Numbered from the stretch's first letter, positions 24,103 through 33,665 are shown. The stretch is DNA of 64,000 bases from an uncultured Micrococcales bacterium (GCA_903880095.1 CAIRNX010000001.1:62001-126000); one strand, 5' to 3'. Notes: generated by a model not told the origin, from the letters alone. A program made the numbers and translations.

Positions 24103-25506
24103 ATGTCAGCAATGAGGCTAGAACATGACCTCCTCGGCAATTTCGAGGTACCCGCAGACGCCTACTGGGGCGTCCACACCGCTAGGGCGGTGCAAAATTT
24201 CCCTATCTCTGGCGTACCAATAGGTCACTACCGAAGCTTGATACGAGCTCTCGCGCTTGTGAAGCAGGCGGCGGCAGAAGCAAATCACGCGGTCGGTGAG
24301 CTAGACGCCAACATCAAGGACGCGATCGTCCGGGCTTGTGGTGAGGTCGCCGATGGAAAGTTTGATAACCAGTTCGTAGTCGACGCCATTCAAGGCGGCG
24401 CAGGCACCAGCACCAACATGAACGCAAACGAGGTAATCGCAAACCGCGCCCTAGAGTTAGCCGGGCATGCAAAGGGTGACTACGACTTCATTCACCCGCT
24501 AAACCACGTGAACATGTCGCAATCGACAAACGATGTTTACCCGACAGCTTTGAAGGTTGCGCTAATTCTTGAACTGCGCAACCTGATCGAAAGCATGGAA
24601 TACCTTCGTGGCTCATTCAGTCGAAAGTCATCGGAGTTTACAAACGTCATCAAAATGGGCCGCACGCAGCTTCAAGATGCCGTGCCGATGACCTTGGGTC
24701 AGGAGTTCGCCACCTTTGCTCGAATGACAATGGAGGACGAACAGCGTCTTCGCGAGGTGTTACCGCTGCTATGCGAGATCAACCTGGGCGGAACCGCAAT
24801 CGGCACCCAACTAAACGCCCCGGCCGGTTACTCGAAGCTCGCATGCGAGCGCCTATCGACCCTCACTGGAATCCCTTTTGTCGTTGCCGAAGATATGGTC
24901 GAGGCGACTCAAGACGCTGGGGTCTTCGTGATGGTAAGTGGTGTTCTGAAGCGCGTTGCCGTGAAGCTTTCTAAGACCTCAAACGATCTTCGCCTTCTTT
25001 CATCAGGCCCGCGCGCCGGCCTGGGTGAGATAAACCTGCCAGCGATGCAAGCAGGTTCATCGATCATGCCTGGAAAAGTGAACCCGGTTATTCCAGAGGT
25101 CGTAAACCAAATCGCATTTGCGGTCATTGGTTACGACATGACGGTAACAATGGCAGCTGAAGGCGGCCAGTTGCAGTTGAACGCTTTCGAGCCAATCATC
25201 GCCCGAGCCCTCATGATGGGCATTACTCAACTTTCGGCTGGCTGTCGAACATTGGCCGATCGTTGCATTGATGGCATCACTGCCAACGAAGAGAAGATGC
25301 GCCACGATGTCGAGCGTTCGATCGGTCTCGTAACTGCGCTTTCACCAACTCTCGGTTATGAAAACGCAACCGCGGTTGCCAAGAAGGCTCAGGTCGAAGG
25401 CAAAACCGTGCGCGAGGTTGTCATGGAGATGAAGTTGATGACACCAGTTGAGTTTGAAGAGATACTCGGTAACGTGGACGCATTGGTTCGCCCACTCGGC
25501 AAGTAA
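24103..25506 (+). CDS. aspA: Aspartate ammonia-lyase
   Basis: 467 residues of the fumarase II/aspartase family. The signature GSSIMPGKVNPVIPEVVNQ has the PEVVNQ ending of aspartases; fumarases carry PTQCE there. Other family blocks are GGAGTSTNMNANEVIANRA, HVNMSQSTNDVYPTA and GRTQLQDAVPMTLGQE. It converts aspartate to fumarate and ammonia. The start is either ATG 24103 or the ATG nine bases on. It is a possible entry route for amino-acid nitrogen and carbon. Confidence 0.92.
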   Translation: MSAMRLEHDLLGNFEVPADAYWGVHTARAVQNFPISGVPIGHYRSLIRALALVKQAAAEANHAVGELDANIKDAIVRACGEVADGKFDNQFVVDAIQGGAGTSTNMNANEVIANRALELAGHAKGDYDFIHPLNHVNMSQSTNDVYPTALKVALILELRNLIESMEYLRGSFSRKSSEFTNVIKMGRTQLQDAVPMTLGQEFATFARMTMEDEQRLREVLPLLCEINLGGTAIGTQLNAPAGYSKLACERLSTLTGIPFVVAEDMVEATQDAGVFVMVSGVLKRVAVKLSKTSNDLRLLSSGPRAGLGEINLPAMQAGSSIMPGKVNPVIPEVVNQIAFAVIGYDMTVTMAAEGGQLQLNAFEPIIARALMMGITQLSAGCRTLADRCIDGITANEEKMRHDVERSIGLVTALSPTLGYENATAVAKKAQVEGKTVREVVMEMKLMTPVEFEEILGNVDALVRPLGK

Positions 25507-26100
25507 CTACTCGTTATTTCGATCAGTTTTTTCGAGTCTGCGTTTTGTCTGAATTCCGCCGATGACCGAAAACACAACGATAAAGACAAGCCCAACGCCT
25601 AGGCCGATTAGACCGCCGTTCGAGTTATTGCCTTTGCTGGCATCGCTCGCGGGGGTGGGACTAACCACATCCATCTTTTCGATTCCGCAGAGGCTGCCGG
25701 TGCCCTGGTTCAGGCCGTCGGGGTTGGTCACGGTGAAGTCATAGCTTTCGCTTATCGGATGCCCGTCGTCGGCAACCGTGCGCCAGGTCAGAGTTACTGG
25801 GCCGTTCGCGAAAAGTGCCGCGCGCGCAATTAGGTGTGCGCCGTCTACGCGAACACAGTCCACGTTTACACGCTCTTTCGTGGTGTTGTCCACGATTTGA
25901 ATCTCGCTACCCGCGCTATCTGGCGACTGCAGTAGGTCTTCGTTGAACTCGATGTCGATGTCTACGTTGCCAGCTTGAACAGTGCTGCCAGCAGCTGGGT
26001 TGCTTGAGACGACCTCGGCGTGAGCGAAGCTAGCGGTTGGGGCGAAGGCAGTGGCAACCACGATGATTCCTGCTGCGATGAGACGAGTCAACTTGTTCAT
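25507..26100 (-). CDS. CopC-domain protein with C-terminal membrane anchor
   Basis: 197 residues: a signal peptide ending near SFAHA, then the CopC/PcoC beta-barrel domain beginning at the mature N-terminal His (HAEVVSSNPAAGS) and containing VTLTWRTVADDGHPISESYDF, and finally a linker and one membrane helix (residues 163-185) before a basic tail. CopC domains bind Cu(II) through the N-terminal amine and His residues. It is likely a periplasm-side copper-binding or copper-uptake protein; no CopD is seen beside it. It begins immediately after the convergent aspA stop. Confidence 0.85.
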   Translation of the reverse strand: MNKLTRLIAAGIIVVATAFAPTASFAHAEVVSSNPAAGSTVQAGNVDIDIEFNEDLLQSPDSAGSEIQIVDNTTKERVNVDCVRVDGAHLIARAALFANGPVTLTWRTVADDGHPISESYDFTVTNPDGLNQGTGSLCGIEKMDVVSPTPASDASKGNNSNGGLIGLGVGLVFIVVFSVIGGIQTKRRLEKTDRNNE

Positions 26101-26166
26101 AAGGCAAGTCTATAGGCGCGGCGGTAGACTCGACTCTGACGCAAAACAAGACTTTGGAGTTAAGCG

Positions 26167-27549
26167 ATGACTGAAGAAAAGGGCGGATTCCGCTATTTCA
26201 AGCAGGTTGGTATTGGGGCTCTCGGTGGCTTCCTAACCCTCGCGGTCATAATCCTCGGGCTTTCGATTACAGCTAAGTCTTCGCCTAAGGCAACCAACAC
26301 CCCAGCGCCAAGTAGTAGTGCTTCGCCGTCGGCAACCCCAACCACCACCATTGCTCGCGACTGCAAGGTTGGCGCTTTGGCAACCGATCCGCTCCTTGCC
26401 TCGATGCAAGCCGTCGTGATCAACGCAGACACCGATGAGGTGCTCTTCGACCGCGGAGCAGACACTCCTTCGGCCACAGCCTCCACCATGAAACTGCTCA
26501 CCGCCGGTGCCGCTCTGATGTCGCTTGGCCCTAATTACCGAGTAACCACAAACGTTTATGCCGACCCAACCGATCCGACCACGATCATCATCGTCGGCGC
26601 CGGAGACCCAACCCTTTCTCGCCTAAAGCCGGGTCAGCAATCGGTTTACAAGGACGCACCAAAACTCAGCGACCTAGCCGTGCAGGTGAATGCGTGGGCG
26701 ACCGCAAATAACGTCACCAAGATCAACAAGATCGTGCTTGATGCAACCCTGTTCAGCGACCCAAAGTGGGAGACGAGCTGGGAGCGCACAGAGCAGACTC
26801 AGGGTTACATGTCTGAAGTCGCAGCTCTGGAGGTTGACGGTGACCGCTCCAACCCTCAGGCCGAAACATCGCCGCGAAGCACGATGCCGGTAGCGAACGC
26901 GGGCAAGTATTTCAAGACCGCACTAGGAGCCATCGCTAAGACGGCCACCGTTTCTGAGGGCAAGCTGCCTGTCAACTCCTCGACGATTGCCACCGTTAGT
27001 TCGCAGCCGATCAGCGTTTGGATTAAGCACATGCTGCTTGTCTCTGACAACACCGAGGCCGAATACCTCGCTCGCCTGGTTGCTATCAAGAACGGTTTGA
27101 GTGCGTCTTTCGGCTCAATCGACCTCGCTACCAAGAAGTCGCTGCTCTCGACGAAGCTAGACACCACAGGAATCGTGATTAAAGACGGCTCTGGACTCTC
27201 AGACAACAACCGGGTTTCACCCATCTTCCTCGCGAAGTTCATGAAACTTGTTTTGAACGGTTTCGCTGACTTCGATGTGATTCACCAAGGACTCCCGATT
27301 TCTCACGAATCTGGTTCTCTTCAAACTCGATTTGGTGGCAAAAACCTAGACGCTGCTGGCCAGATTCTTGCGAAAACCGGTTGGATCAAGCACGGTTACA
27401 CCCTTGCGGGAATCATCAATGGCCGCGACCACACCACCCTTCTTTTCGCAATCTACGCACTGGGCGATGTAAAGCCTGAGGCGAAGGACGCAATAGATAA
27501 CCTCGCTACCGCGTTCTACCGCTGCGGCAACAAGCTTTCGAACGAGTAA
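26167..27549 (+). CDS. D-alanyl-D-alanine carboxypeptidase, PBP4 family (paralogue 2)
   Basis: 460 residues with an N-terminal anchor helix (about 14-36), a Ser/Thr/Pro-rich linker (37-62), then the S13 peptidase domain: Ser106-x-x-Lys109 (STMK), SDN in VSDNTEAEYLARL, and KTG in LAKTGWIKHG. Unlike the copy at 22783 it has a signal anchor and stalk rather than a short cleavable signal. It has the same likely role in stem-peptide trimming. Confidence 0.9.
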   Translation: MTEEKGGFRYFKQVGIGALGGFLTLAVIILGLSITAKSSPKATNTPAPSSSASPSATPTTTIARDCKVGALATDPLLASMQAVVINADTDEVLFDRGADTPSATASTMKLLTAGAALMSLGPNYRVTTNVYADPTDPTTIIIVGAGDPTLSRLKPGQQSVYKDAPKLSDLAVQVNAWATANNVTKINKIVLDATLFSDPKWETSWERTEQTQGYMSEVAALEVDGDRSNPQAETSPRSTMPVANAGKYFKTALGAIAKTATVSEGKLPVNSSTIATVSSQPISVWIKHMLLVSDNTEAEYLARLVAIKNGLSASFGSIDLATKKSLLSTKLDTTGIVIKDGSGLSDNNRVSPIFLAKFMKLVLNGFADFDVIHQGLPISHESGSLQTRFGGKNLDAAGQILAKTGWIKHGYTLAGIINGRDHTTLLFAIYALGDVKPEAKDAIDNLATAFYRCGNKLSNE

Positions 27550-27551
27550 GT

Positions 27552-27568
27552 AACAATCTAGGATTGTT
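27552..27568. repeat. 17-bp inverted repeat between PBP4 and the aldehyde dehydrogenase
   Basis: AACAATC-TAG-GATTGTT: perfect seven-base arms, starting two bases after the PBP4 stop and ending 32 bases before the next start. It has no following T-run, so an operator is more likely than a terminator, but no regulator is indicated. Confidence 0.4.
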
Positions 27569-27600
27569 AGCATCCGAAAGATTTATCGATAGGAACAGCA

Positions 27601-29067
27601 ATGGCGCTTTCTGAGCAAGATCTACTAGCTAAAGTCCCAACCGGTCTATTCATAGCCGGCAAATGGGTGAGCGGTTCTGGCAGTCTGATTGCCGTAGAAG
27701 ACCCAGCGACAGGTAAGACCCTGCTCGAAATTGCCAACGCTTCGGCCGAGGACGGCCTCGCAGCATTGACGGCTGCCGACGAAACTCAAGCATCGTGGGC
27801 AAAGGTTGCTCCGCGTGAACGCGGCGAACTTCTTCGCCGCACCTTCGAACTGATTCGCGAACGCTCAGAAGAGTTCGCAACACTCATTTCGCTCGAAATG
27901 GGCAAGCCGATCGCCGAAGCACGTGGCGAAGTAACCTACGGCAACGAATTTCTTCGCTGGTTCAGCGAAGAGGCCGTTCGAATTTCTGGCCGCTTTGGCA
28001 CCTCACCAGAGGGCACCGGGCGCATGCTTGTCGCCCAGCGCCCAGTTGGCCCCGCATTTGCAATCACCCCTTGGAACTTTCCGCTCGCCATGACCACTCG
28101 CAAGATTGGCCCAGCGATCGCTGCTGGTTGCACGATGGTGGTTAAGCCGGCCGAGCTAACCCCCTTGACCACGCTCCTGCTCGTGAAGACCATGGAAGAA
28201 GCGGGTTTGCCTGCCGGTGTGATCAACGTGATTACAACGAGCACCTCGGCCGCTACCTCGGCACCTATCATCGCCGATAACCGTTTGCGCAAGATCACCT
28301 TCACCGGTTCAACTCAGGTTGGCCGCAAGCTGCTCGAACAGTCTGCTCAGAGAATTCTGCGCACATCGATGGAACTCGGTGGCAACGCACCGTTCGTAGT
28401 GTTTGAAGACGCCGACATCGACTCAGCCGTAAATGGCGCGATGCTCGCCAAGATGCGCAACATCGGCCAGGCTTGCACCGCTGCCAACCGTTTTATAGTG
28501 CACGACTCGGTTGCCGACGACTTTGCTTCAAAGCTCGGTGACCGCATGGGCGCATTAAAGCTTGGGCGAGGAGTCGACGCAGACACCACCTGTGGCCCTG
28601 TAATCAACGAGAAGGCTCGTGAAAACATGCAGCGCCTTGTCGACGCAACAGTTGCCGAAGGTGGCGACGTAGTCGTGGGTGGCGAATCGGGCTCGGGTGA
28701 CGGCTACTTCTTCAAGCCAACCGTCCTAGCAAACGTAAAGCCCGGATCGACGATTCTTAAAGAAGAAATCTTTGGTCCAATTGCTCCAATCGTTCGCTTC
28801 AAGACCGAAGAAGAGGCGATTCGCCTAGCCAACGACACCGAATACGGCTTGGTTTCTTATGCTTTCACCGAGGACTTAAAGCGCGGAATGCGATTGATTG
28901 AGTCACTCGACACCGGCATGACTGGCCTAAACACTGGCTTGGTTTCAAACGCGGCCGCACCTTTCGGTGGCGTAAAGGCCTCTGGTCTTGGCCGTGAGGG
29001 TGGCGCTGAGGGCATTCACGAGTATTTGGAAACCAAGTACGTCATGATTCCAGACCCAAGCCTCTAA
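27601..29067 (+). CDS. NAD(P)-dependent succinate-semialdehyde dehydrogenase-like enzyme
   Basis: A 488-residue aldehyde dehydrogenase. The cofactor region TPWNFPLAMTTRKIGPAIAAG, the general base in MELGGNAPF and the nucleophile in GQACTAANRF are canonical, and the overall pattern is that of GabD-type succinate-semialdehyde dehydrogenases. It would feed succinate into the TCA cycle from GABA or from aromatic meta-cleavage products, so it could serve the catabolic cluster 5 kb upstream, but no operator copy precedes it. GATAGGAAC precedes the ATG. Substrate assignment is approximate. Confidence 0.82.
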   Translation: MALSEQDLLAKVPTGLFIAGKWVSGSGSLIAVEDPATGKTLLEIANASAEDGLAALTAADETQASWAKVAPRERGELLRRTFELIRERSEEFATLISLEMGKPIAEARGEVTYGNEFLRWFSEEAVRISGRFGTSPEGTGRMLVAQRPVGPAFAITPWNFPLAMTTRKIGPAIAAGCTMVVKPAELTPLTTLLLVKTMEEAGLPAGVINVITTSTSAATSAPIIADNRLRKITFTGSTQVGRKLLEQSAQRILRTSMELGGNAPFVVFEDADIDSAVNGAMLAKMRNIGQACTAANRFIVHDSVADDFASKLGDRMGALKLGRGVDADTTCGPVINEKARENMQRLVDATVAEGGDVVVGGESGSGDGYFFKPTVLANVKPGSTILKEEIFGPIAPIVRFKTEEEAIRLANDTEYGLVSYAFTEDLKRGMRLIESLDTGMTGLNTGLVSNAAAPFGGVKASGLGREGGAEGIHEYLETKYVMIPDPSL

Positions 29068-30149
29068 ATAACGTCTCGCAACTGGCCAGCGGTCTTTTCT
29101 GGCGGAAAGTCTGCGATGAATGCTCCCATTGCCGACTCTGAGCCAGCAAGGTACTTGAGCTTGTCTGCCGCACGTCTAGGCGAAGTCAGTTTGAACTGAA
29201 GTCTGAAGTTTTCGCCGCCATCAAAACTAGGCGCCTGGTGCCAGCCGGCAACGTAAGGTGTCGGGCTGTCGTAAATCGCATCGACTCCACGCAGCACCCT
29301 CGAGTAGATCGAGGTCAATTCTTCTAGTTCGTCACCGGTCAGCTCGGTGAGGTTTTGCACCTGGCGGTGAGGCATGATTGTCGCCTCGATTGGCCAGCGA
29401 GCTGCGAATGGCACAAACGCAGTGAAGTTTTCGCCGCGAATCAACTCGCGCTCAGAGCCTTGCTCAAACTCGAGAATGTCTTGAAATAGGTCTTTGCCAT
29501 GGCGGGCAAGCGAAGCAAAAATCTTTTCTTGATTCGGAGTCACATAAGGGTATGCGTAAATCTGGCCGTGCGGGTGATGAAGGGTAACGCCAATTTCTTG
29601 CCCGCGGTTTTCGAAAGGAAACACGGTTCGCACGCCGGGCATGCGCATGATCGCATCGGTGCGGTCGGCGAGTGCATCGAGAATCGTGCGAACGCGCGTG
29701 AGGCTCTGTCTCGCAAGTGACCCGTTGTGCTCTGGCGAGAACACGACAACCTCACAGCGGCCGATTGAAGGCTTTATTGCCCCAAGTGGCAGGTTTGGCT
29801 CAATCCAGTAGCTCGGGTCGTCAACGGTGCCGGCGACCTGGGCAAATGACGGGTTTCGGTTTTCAAAAACGGCAACATCGAAGTTGTCTGGAACCTCTGA
29901 TGCAAAGGCCGAGTGGCTTGGGCAGAGTGGGCATTCATGGGCAGGTGGCAAGAAGGCTCGTCCGTGGCGGTGGGCGGCAACCGAGATCCATTCGCCGCTG
30001 AGCACATCGAGGCGCATCTCGGCAAGCTCTGGGCGAGGCTCTGCAGAGCGGGTGTCGGCAAGGCGGCTGGCTCCTAGCTTTGAATCGGCATCGTCGAAAT
30101 AGAAGAGGTCGCGGCCATCGGCAAGTTTTGCCTCATGCTTGGTGGTCAT
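29064..30149 (-). CDS. galT: Galactose-1-phosphate uridylyltransferase
   Basis: 361 residues of the HIT-like GalT fold. The active-site HPHGQIYAYP has the nucleophilic His before Gln, and the zinc-binding region CPLCPSH is present. It transfers UMP between glucose-1-P and galactose-1-P in the Leloir pathway. No galK or galE is adjacent in this window. Its stop overlaps the end of the convergent dehydrogenase gene by four bases. Confidence 0.9.
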   Translation of the reverse strand: MTTKHEAKLADGRDLFYFDDADSKLGASRLADTRSAEPRPELAEMRLDVLSGEWISVAAHRHGRAFLPPAHECPLCPSHSAFASEVPDNFDVAVFENRNPSFAQVAGTVDDPSYWIEPNLPLGAIKPSIGRCEVVVFSPEHNGSLARQSLTRVRTILDALADRTDAIMRMPGVRTVFPFENRGQEIGVTLHHPHGQIYAYPYVTPNQEKIFASLARHGKDLFQDILEFEQGSERELIRGENFTAFVPFAARWPIEATIMPHRQVQNLTELTGDELEELTSIYSRVLRGVDAIYDSPTPYVAGWHQAPSFDGGENFRLQFKLTSPRRAADKLKYLAGSESAMGAFIADFPPEKTAGQLRDVI

Positions 30150-30214
30150 CGCTGAATCCCTTCGTCTGCAATAAGTATATTCCCGCTGGCGTTAGTCTGG
30201 GCATTGGAGGCAAA

Positions 30215-31174
30215 ATGACTAAGCAGGCATTGGCGGCGGGAAGCGTTCGCGCATTCCGCATTGGGCTCGTCGCAGCACTCACTCTTTTGATTGGCAGCGG
30301 CTACACGCTTCAATACACCAACACGGCGCTGGCAACTGAACTAGCCAATAACGCGCCGTCACAGACGCATACGCCAACGCAAACCGCAAGTGTTCCAGAC
30401 CCAGACCCAACGACTCCCGCACCTACCGACCCGGTGCTAGCTGCGATTCAGGCGCACCAAACCGCTACCGGCTGTCACTTGCACCTCGACGTAGCAGTTG
30501 CTGTTCAGGCGCTCGGCACCTGCAAGCTTCTTTTGGTCGGCGACTCACTGGGTAACAACCTCGGATACGGCATGATTGGCCAACTCACGGGATACAAGAA
30601 CCTCAAGTTTGCTCTGCGCGCCAAGGCTTCAACCGGTCTTTCAAACTCATGGTTCTACAACTGGGAGACCAATCTCAAGACGTATCTGCGAACCGAAAAG
30701 CCAAACATTGTCGTGGTCTTTCTTGGTGCGAATGACCGTCAAAATATGCGAGTTAGTGGCCAAATTCTCACCTATGGCACCGCCAAGTGGGTTTCCGCCT
30801 ACGCAGCCTCCGTTTCGCGCATGACCAAGATGGCAACCGATGCGGGCGCTTATGTGCTCTGGGTCGGGCTGCCAATTTGCAAGCCATACAACTACAACAA
30901 GGGCATGGAGCTGATCTCTGGCATCGATGCGAGCACCATCAGGCACAATGCGGGTGCGCGCTTCATCGCACTTCACGAGCTGACCTCAGACGCCAAAGGC
31001 AACTACACGCAATACCAAGTGGTGAACGGCAGTCGACAAAAGACGCGTGGCGATGACGGGATTCACTTCACTGCGAACGGTCAAAGCGTGATCGGCAGTT
31101 ATGCAATCGGCAAAATTGCCAGCCTATTTAGGGTGACTCTAAAGTCAAACCATCCACGCGTAGTCACGAAGTAG
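30215..31174 (+). CDS. Secreted SGNH/GDSL hydrolase
   Basis: 319 residues from the ATG at 30215, which has GGAGG four bases before it; the long upstream reading is excluded because it runs back into galT. A signal anchor (about residues 14-38) is followed by a Thr/Pro-rich stalk. The SGNH domain shows block I LLVGDSLGNNLG, block III FLGANDRQNM, and a C-terminal DGIHFTANGQ carrying the Asp-x-x-His pair. It probably acts as an esterase or acetyl transferase/hydrolase on a cell-envelope glycan. It is convergent with, and overlaps by 11 bases, an acyltransferase-3 gene, a pairing common in O-acetylation systems. Confidence 0.85.
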   Translation: MTKQALAAGSVRAFRIGLVAALTLLIGSGYTLQYTNTALATELANNAPSQTHTPTQTASVPDPDPTTPAPTDPVLAAIQAHQTATGCHLHLDVAVAVQALGTCKLLLVGDSLGNNLGYGMIGQLTGYKNLKFALRAKASTGLSNSWFYNWETNLKTYLRTEKPNIVVVFLGANDRQNMRVSGQILTYGTAKWVSAYAASVSRMTKMATDAGAYVLWVGLPICKPYNYNKGMELISGIDASTIRHNAGARFIALHELTSDAKGNYTQYQVVNGSRQKTRGDDGIHFTANGQSVIGSYAIGKIASLFRVTLKSNHPRVVTK

Positions 31175-32321
31175 CGCGAATACTCAGCTGTTCGACAATC
31201 AGCGAAGCGTTCCACACCAGTGCAACCGAAATTAGCAGCAGCAAAAGAGTCGCAACCAAGTCGTTTTTGAAACGCCCGGCTCTCATCAGCGGTTTCTCGA
31301 TTAGGTGGTGACTCAAAACCGAACAAACCAAAGCGCCAAAGAGTTGCACAGGCAGCCAGTTCGGGCTTGGCGGGTTAACCATCTGCGACGGCAGCATCAG
31401 CCAGATGTAGTGCCAAAGATAAAGGGCATACGAAAAGTCGCCAAGGTATCTGAGCGGGCGCCATCTCAGCCAGCTTGCCGGCCCAAACCGCACAGAGTGT
31501 TCATTAGCCCAGAGCAAGGCGGCGACTCCGAGCGCCGGCCACCAAGCCAGGACGCCTGGGTATGGCTTAGTCGAATCAAGGAATACCGCCGAGGACGCGA
31601 TTGCGGCAAGTCCGATTACAGAAACGGTGGTTGTGACCAAAAGCGGTGTGCGATTTGCCGCAGCCGACGGAATCAGCCCAATCAGGCAACCGAGAGCAAT
31701 CTCCCAAACACGCGTCCAGGGTGAGTAATAGGCAACGGTGGTATCTGTCGCAGTTTGAACATAGCTCCACAAGCCCGAGGTGGCCATCGCCAATATGGCA
31801 ATTGCCGCCAACGACGGTCTCCGAAAACGTTCGGGGGTAAATCTCAAAACCGTGAAAAAGACCAGCGGAAAAACCAGGTAAACCTGCTGTTCGATGGCGA
31901 GATACCAGTAGTGGTTTAGGAGCGATTGGTCGAGCCCCTGAATAAAGTAGTTTGCCCCGACTGAGATGAACCGCCAGTTGGCCGCGAACATCGAAGACCA
32001 CCTTGAGTCTTCGATCAGGTCAGTGTTGAAGGCTGGGCCAAGCAAAAAATACGCTGCGAACAATGTGACAACGATCACAATCGCCGCAAGTGGCACGAGG
32101 TGCATAACTCGCTTGATGTAGAAAGTTTTTAGGTTTGCACCGAGCGACCGAGGGTATTTTCGCAGAGCGCTATCGGTAACCACATAGCCGCTCAACACGA
32201 AGAACAACTCAACGCCGACGAAGCCACCCTGAAATCCGGCCAAACCCGCGTGCAACAAGACCACTAGGGCTATTGCGATACCGCGAATGCCCTGAATGTC
32301 TGCGCGAAAGCCTTGGCTCAC
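31164..32321 (-). CDS. Acyltransferase-3 family membrane O-acyltransferase
   Basis: 385 residues from the GTG at 32321, preceded by GAAGGGG; a start at 32390 lacks such a site. About ten membrane helices. The family signature RADIQGIRGIAIALVVLLHAG includes the essential His, and GVELFFVLSGYVVT and FYIKRVMHLVPL are the RxxR-region equivalents. OafA-like enzymes acetylate surface polysaccharide or peptidoglycan, often with an SGNH partner such as the convergent neighbour. Confidence 0.88.
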   Translation of the reverse strand: MSQGFRADIQGIRGIAIALVVLLHAGLAGFQGGFVGVELFFVLSGYVVTDSALRKYPRSLGANLKTFYIKRVMHLVPLAAIVIVVTLFAAYFLLGPAFNTDLIEDSRWSSMFAANWRFISVGANYFIQGLDQSLLNHYWYLAIEQQVYLVFPLVFFTVLRFTPERFRRPSLAAIAILAMATSGLWSYVQTATDTTVAYYSPWTRVWEIALGCLIGLIPSAAANRTPLLVTTTVSVIGLAAIASSAVFLDSTKPYPGVLAWWPALGVAALLWANEHSVRFGPASWLRWRPLRYLGDFSYALYLWHYIWLMLPSQMVNPPSPNWLPVQLFGALVCSVLSHHLIEKPLMRAGRFKNDLVATLLLLLISVALVWNASLIVEQLSIRATS

Positions 32322-32391
32322 AGCACCCCTTCGGTTGTCTAACGCAAGGCTAGCCGAAGCGCGATAAGTTTGAATCAACGAAAGGCTCACG

Positions 32392-32763
32392 ATGTCTCAG
32401 CCAGTGCTGATCTTTGATGGCGACTGTGGTTTTTGCACGACGACCGCCAATTACATCGTCAAGCGCTCGAAGACTCCGATTGTTGCTCACGCCTGGCAAA
32501 TGGTCGACGTCACAGAATACGGAATCCTTCAGCAACAGGCGCAAAAGCGCGTCTACGTTATCGACGAAGGTCACGCCTTTGGTGGGCACGAAGCTTTCGC
32601 CCAGTTGCTAAGACTTCAGAAGAACTGGCTGCTCACGGCGATTGCCTGGGTAATGGTTGTGCCACCGATTTGCTGGTTGAGCAGAATCGCTTACGCACTC
32701 GTCGCGCGCTACCGCCACAAGCTTCCGGGCGGCACCCCAGCCTGCAAGCTGCCCACTAACTAG
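32392..32763 (+). CDS. DCC-family thiol-disulfide oxidoreductase-like protein
   Basis: 123 residues of the DUF393/DCC family, named after the motif seen here as FDGDCGFCTTTANYI, a thioredoxin-like CxxC near residue 12. The rest includes a hydrophobic segment AIAWVMVVPPICWL and a basic tail. Function in bacteria is poorly known; a thiol redox role is assumed. It overlaps the convergent secreted-protein gene by four bases. Confidence 0.82.
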   Translation: MSQPVLIFDGDCGFCTTTANYIVKRSKTPIVAHAWQMVDVTEYGILQQQAQKRVYVIDEGHAFGGHEAFAQLLRLQKNWLLTAIAWVMVVPPICWLSRIAYALVARYRHKLPGGTPACKLPTN

Positions 32764-33545
32764 TGCAGGCTGCCGGCAACCCAGTTGATGGTTGACTTGG
32801 CCGAGGCTGTTCCGCCATCGATCTTCACCGAAACGACACTTGAGCCTTTGCTCTTGGTGAGGTTGCAGAGATAGACAGTCACCAAGCCTTTGGCGTCAGA
32901 GGTTGCAACAGCGGTTGAAAGAAATGATCCAACTCCCTTGAAGGTCACCGCAACTCGAATTCCAGCGGCGACCTTGCCATCTTGAGTCACTTTGAACTGG
33001 GCGAAACCTGCGCCACCTAGCATCGCCTTAGACGTTGCCGAAACGGCGACCACCTTGTTTGTTGGTGCTACGAACAAGACCTGAGCGATGCCAGATTCCT
33101 GAATGTTCGGACCGGCAAGAATCTTGAACTTGAATGCACCGTCTGAGGTCACATTGCTTAGAGTCGCGTGAATGGTCGCCTTGCCAACGCCATCAAGTCT
33201 GAAAAAGCAGGTGTGGGTGTCTGAAGACAAAACCTGTGGGTCGCACCCGGTCGAACTGGTTCCGCTAGCGTTCGCAGCCAAATTGATCCCGAGCGAACCG
33301 GTGACATCGAACATGTTGATCTGCGCAAACTTGCCACCGTTGCCGGTAGGTGCGGTGTAAACAAAATCGAAACCAGTCGATTGGGTCGAAAGTGCGTAAC
33401 CGGTTGAAAGTGTTTTGGCGTTCGTCGCTACAACTTTGACAGCAGTTAGCTGCGGCGAAACTATCCAGGTGTTGTTGTAGGCGTGAGCCGGCAGAGCAAC
33501 AAGGGTGAGTGCCAAAGTGGCAATGATGGTGGTAATTTTGCGCAT
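32760..33545 (-). CDS. Secreted protein of unknown function
   Basis: 261 residues from the ATG at 33545 with AGGACG upstream; the longer reading adds a non-signal extension. It has a clear signal peptide ending ALPAHA. The mature part is Ser/Thr/Val-rich with two cysteine pairs (around residues 107-118 and near the end) and beta-rich repeats reminiscent of immunoglobulin-like adhesion modules (VTFKGVGSFLSTAVATSDAK resembles Big_1/invasin-type repeats). I do not recognise the family; a surface or secreted beta-sandwich protein is the best guess. Confidence 0.65.
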   Translation of the reverse strand: MRKITTIIATLALTLVALPAHAYNNTWIVSPQLTAVKVVATNAKTLSTGYALSTQSTGFDFVYTAPTGNGGKFAQINMFDVTGSLGINLAANASGTSSTGCDPQVLSSDTHTCFFRLDGVGKATIHATLSNVTSDGAFKFKILAGPNIQESGIAQVLFVAPTNKVVAVSATSKAMLGGAGFAQFKVTQDGKVAAGIRVAVTFKGVGSFLSTAVATSDAKGLVTVYLCNLTKSKGSSVVSVKIDGGTASAKSTINWVAGSLH

Positions 33546-33665
33546 TTGGCGTCCTGTTCGAATCGAGGACGTGCGCACACACGTTCTCTGAACCATAGCA
33601 CCATTCACAGGTAAGGCGCGTAAAGTAAGGGCATAGGCCAAGTCGGCCTCGACGAGGAGGCCATC

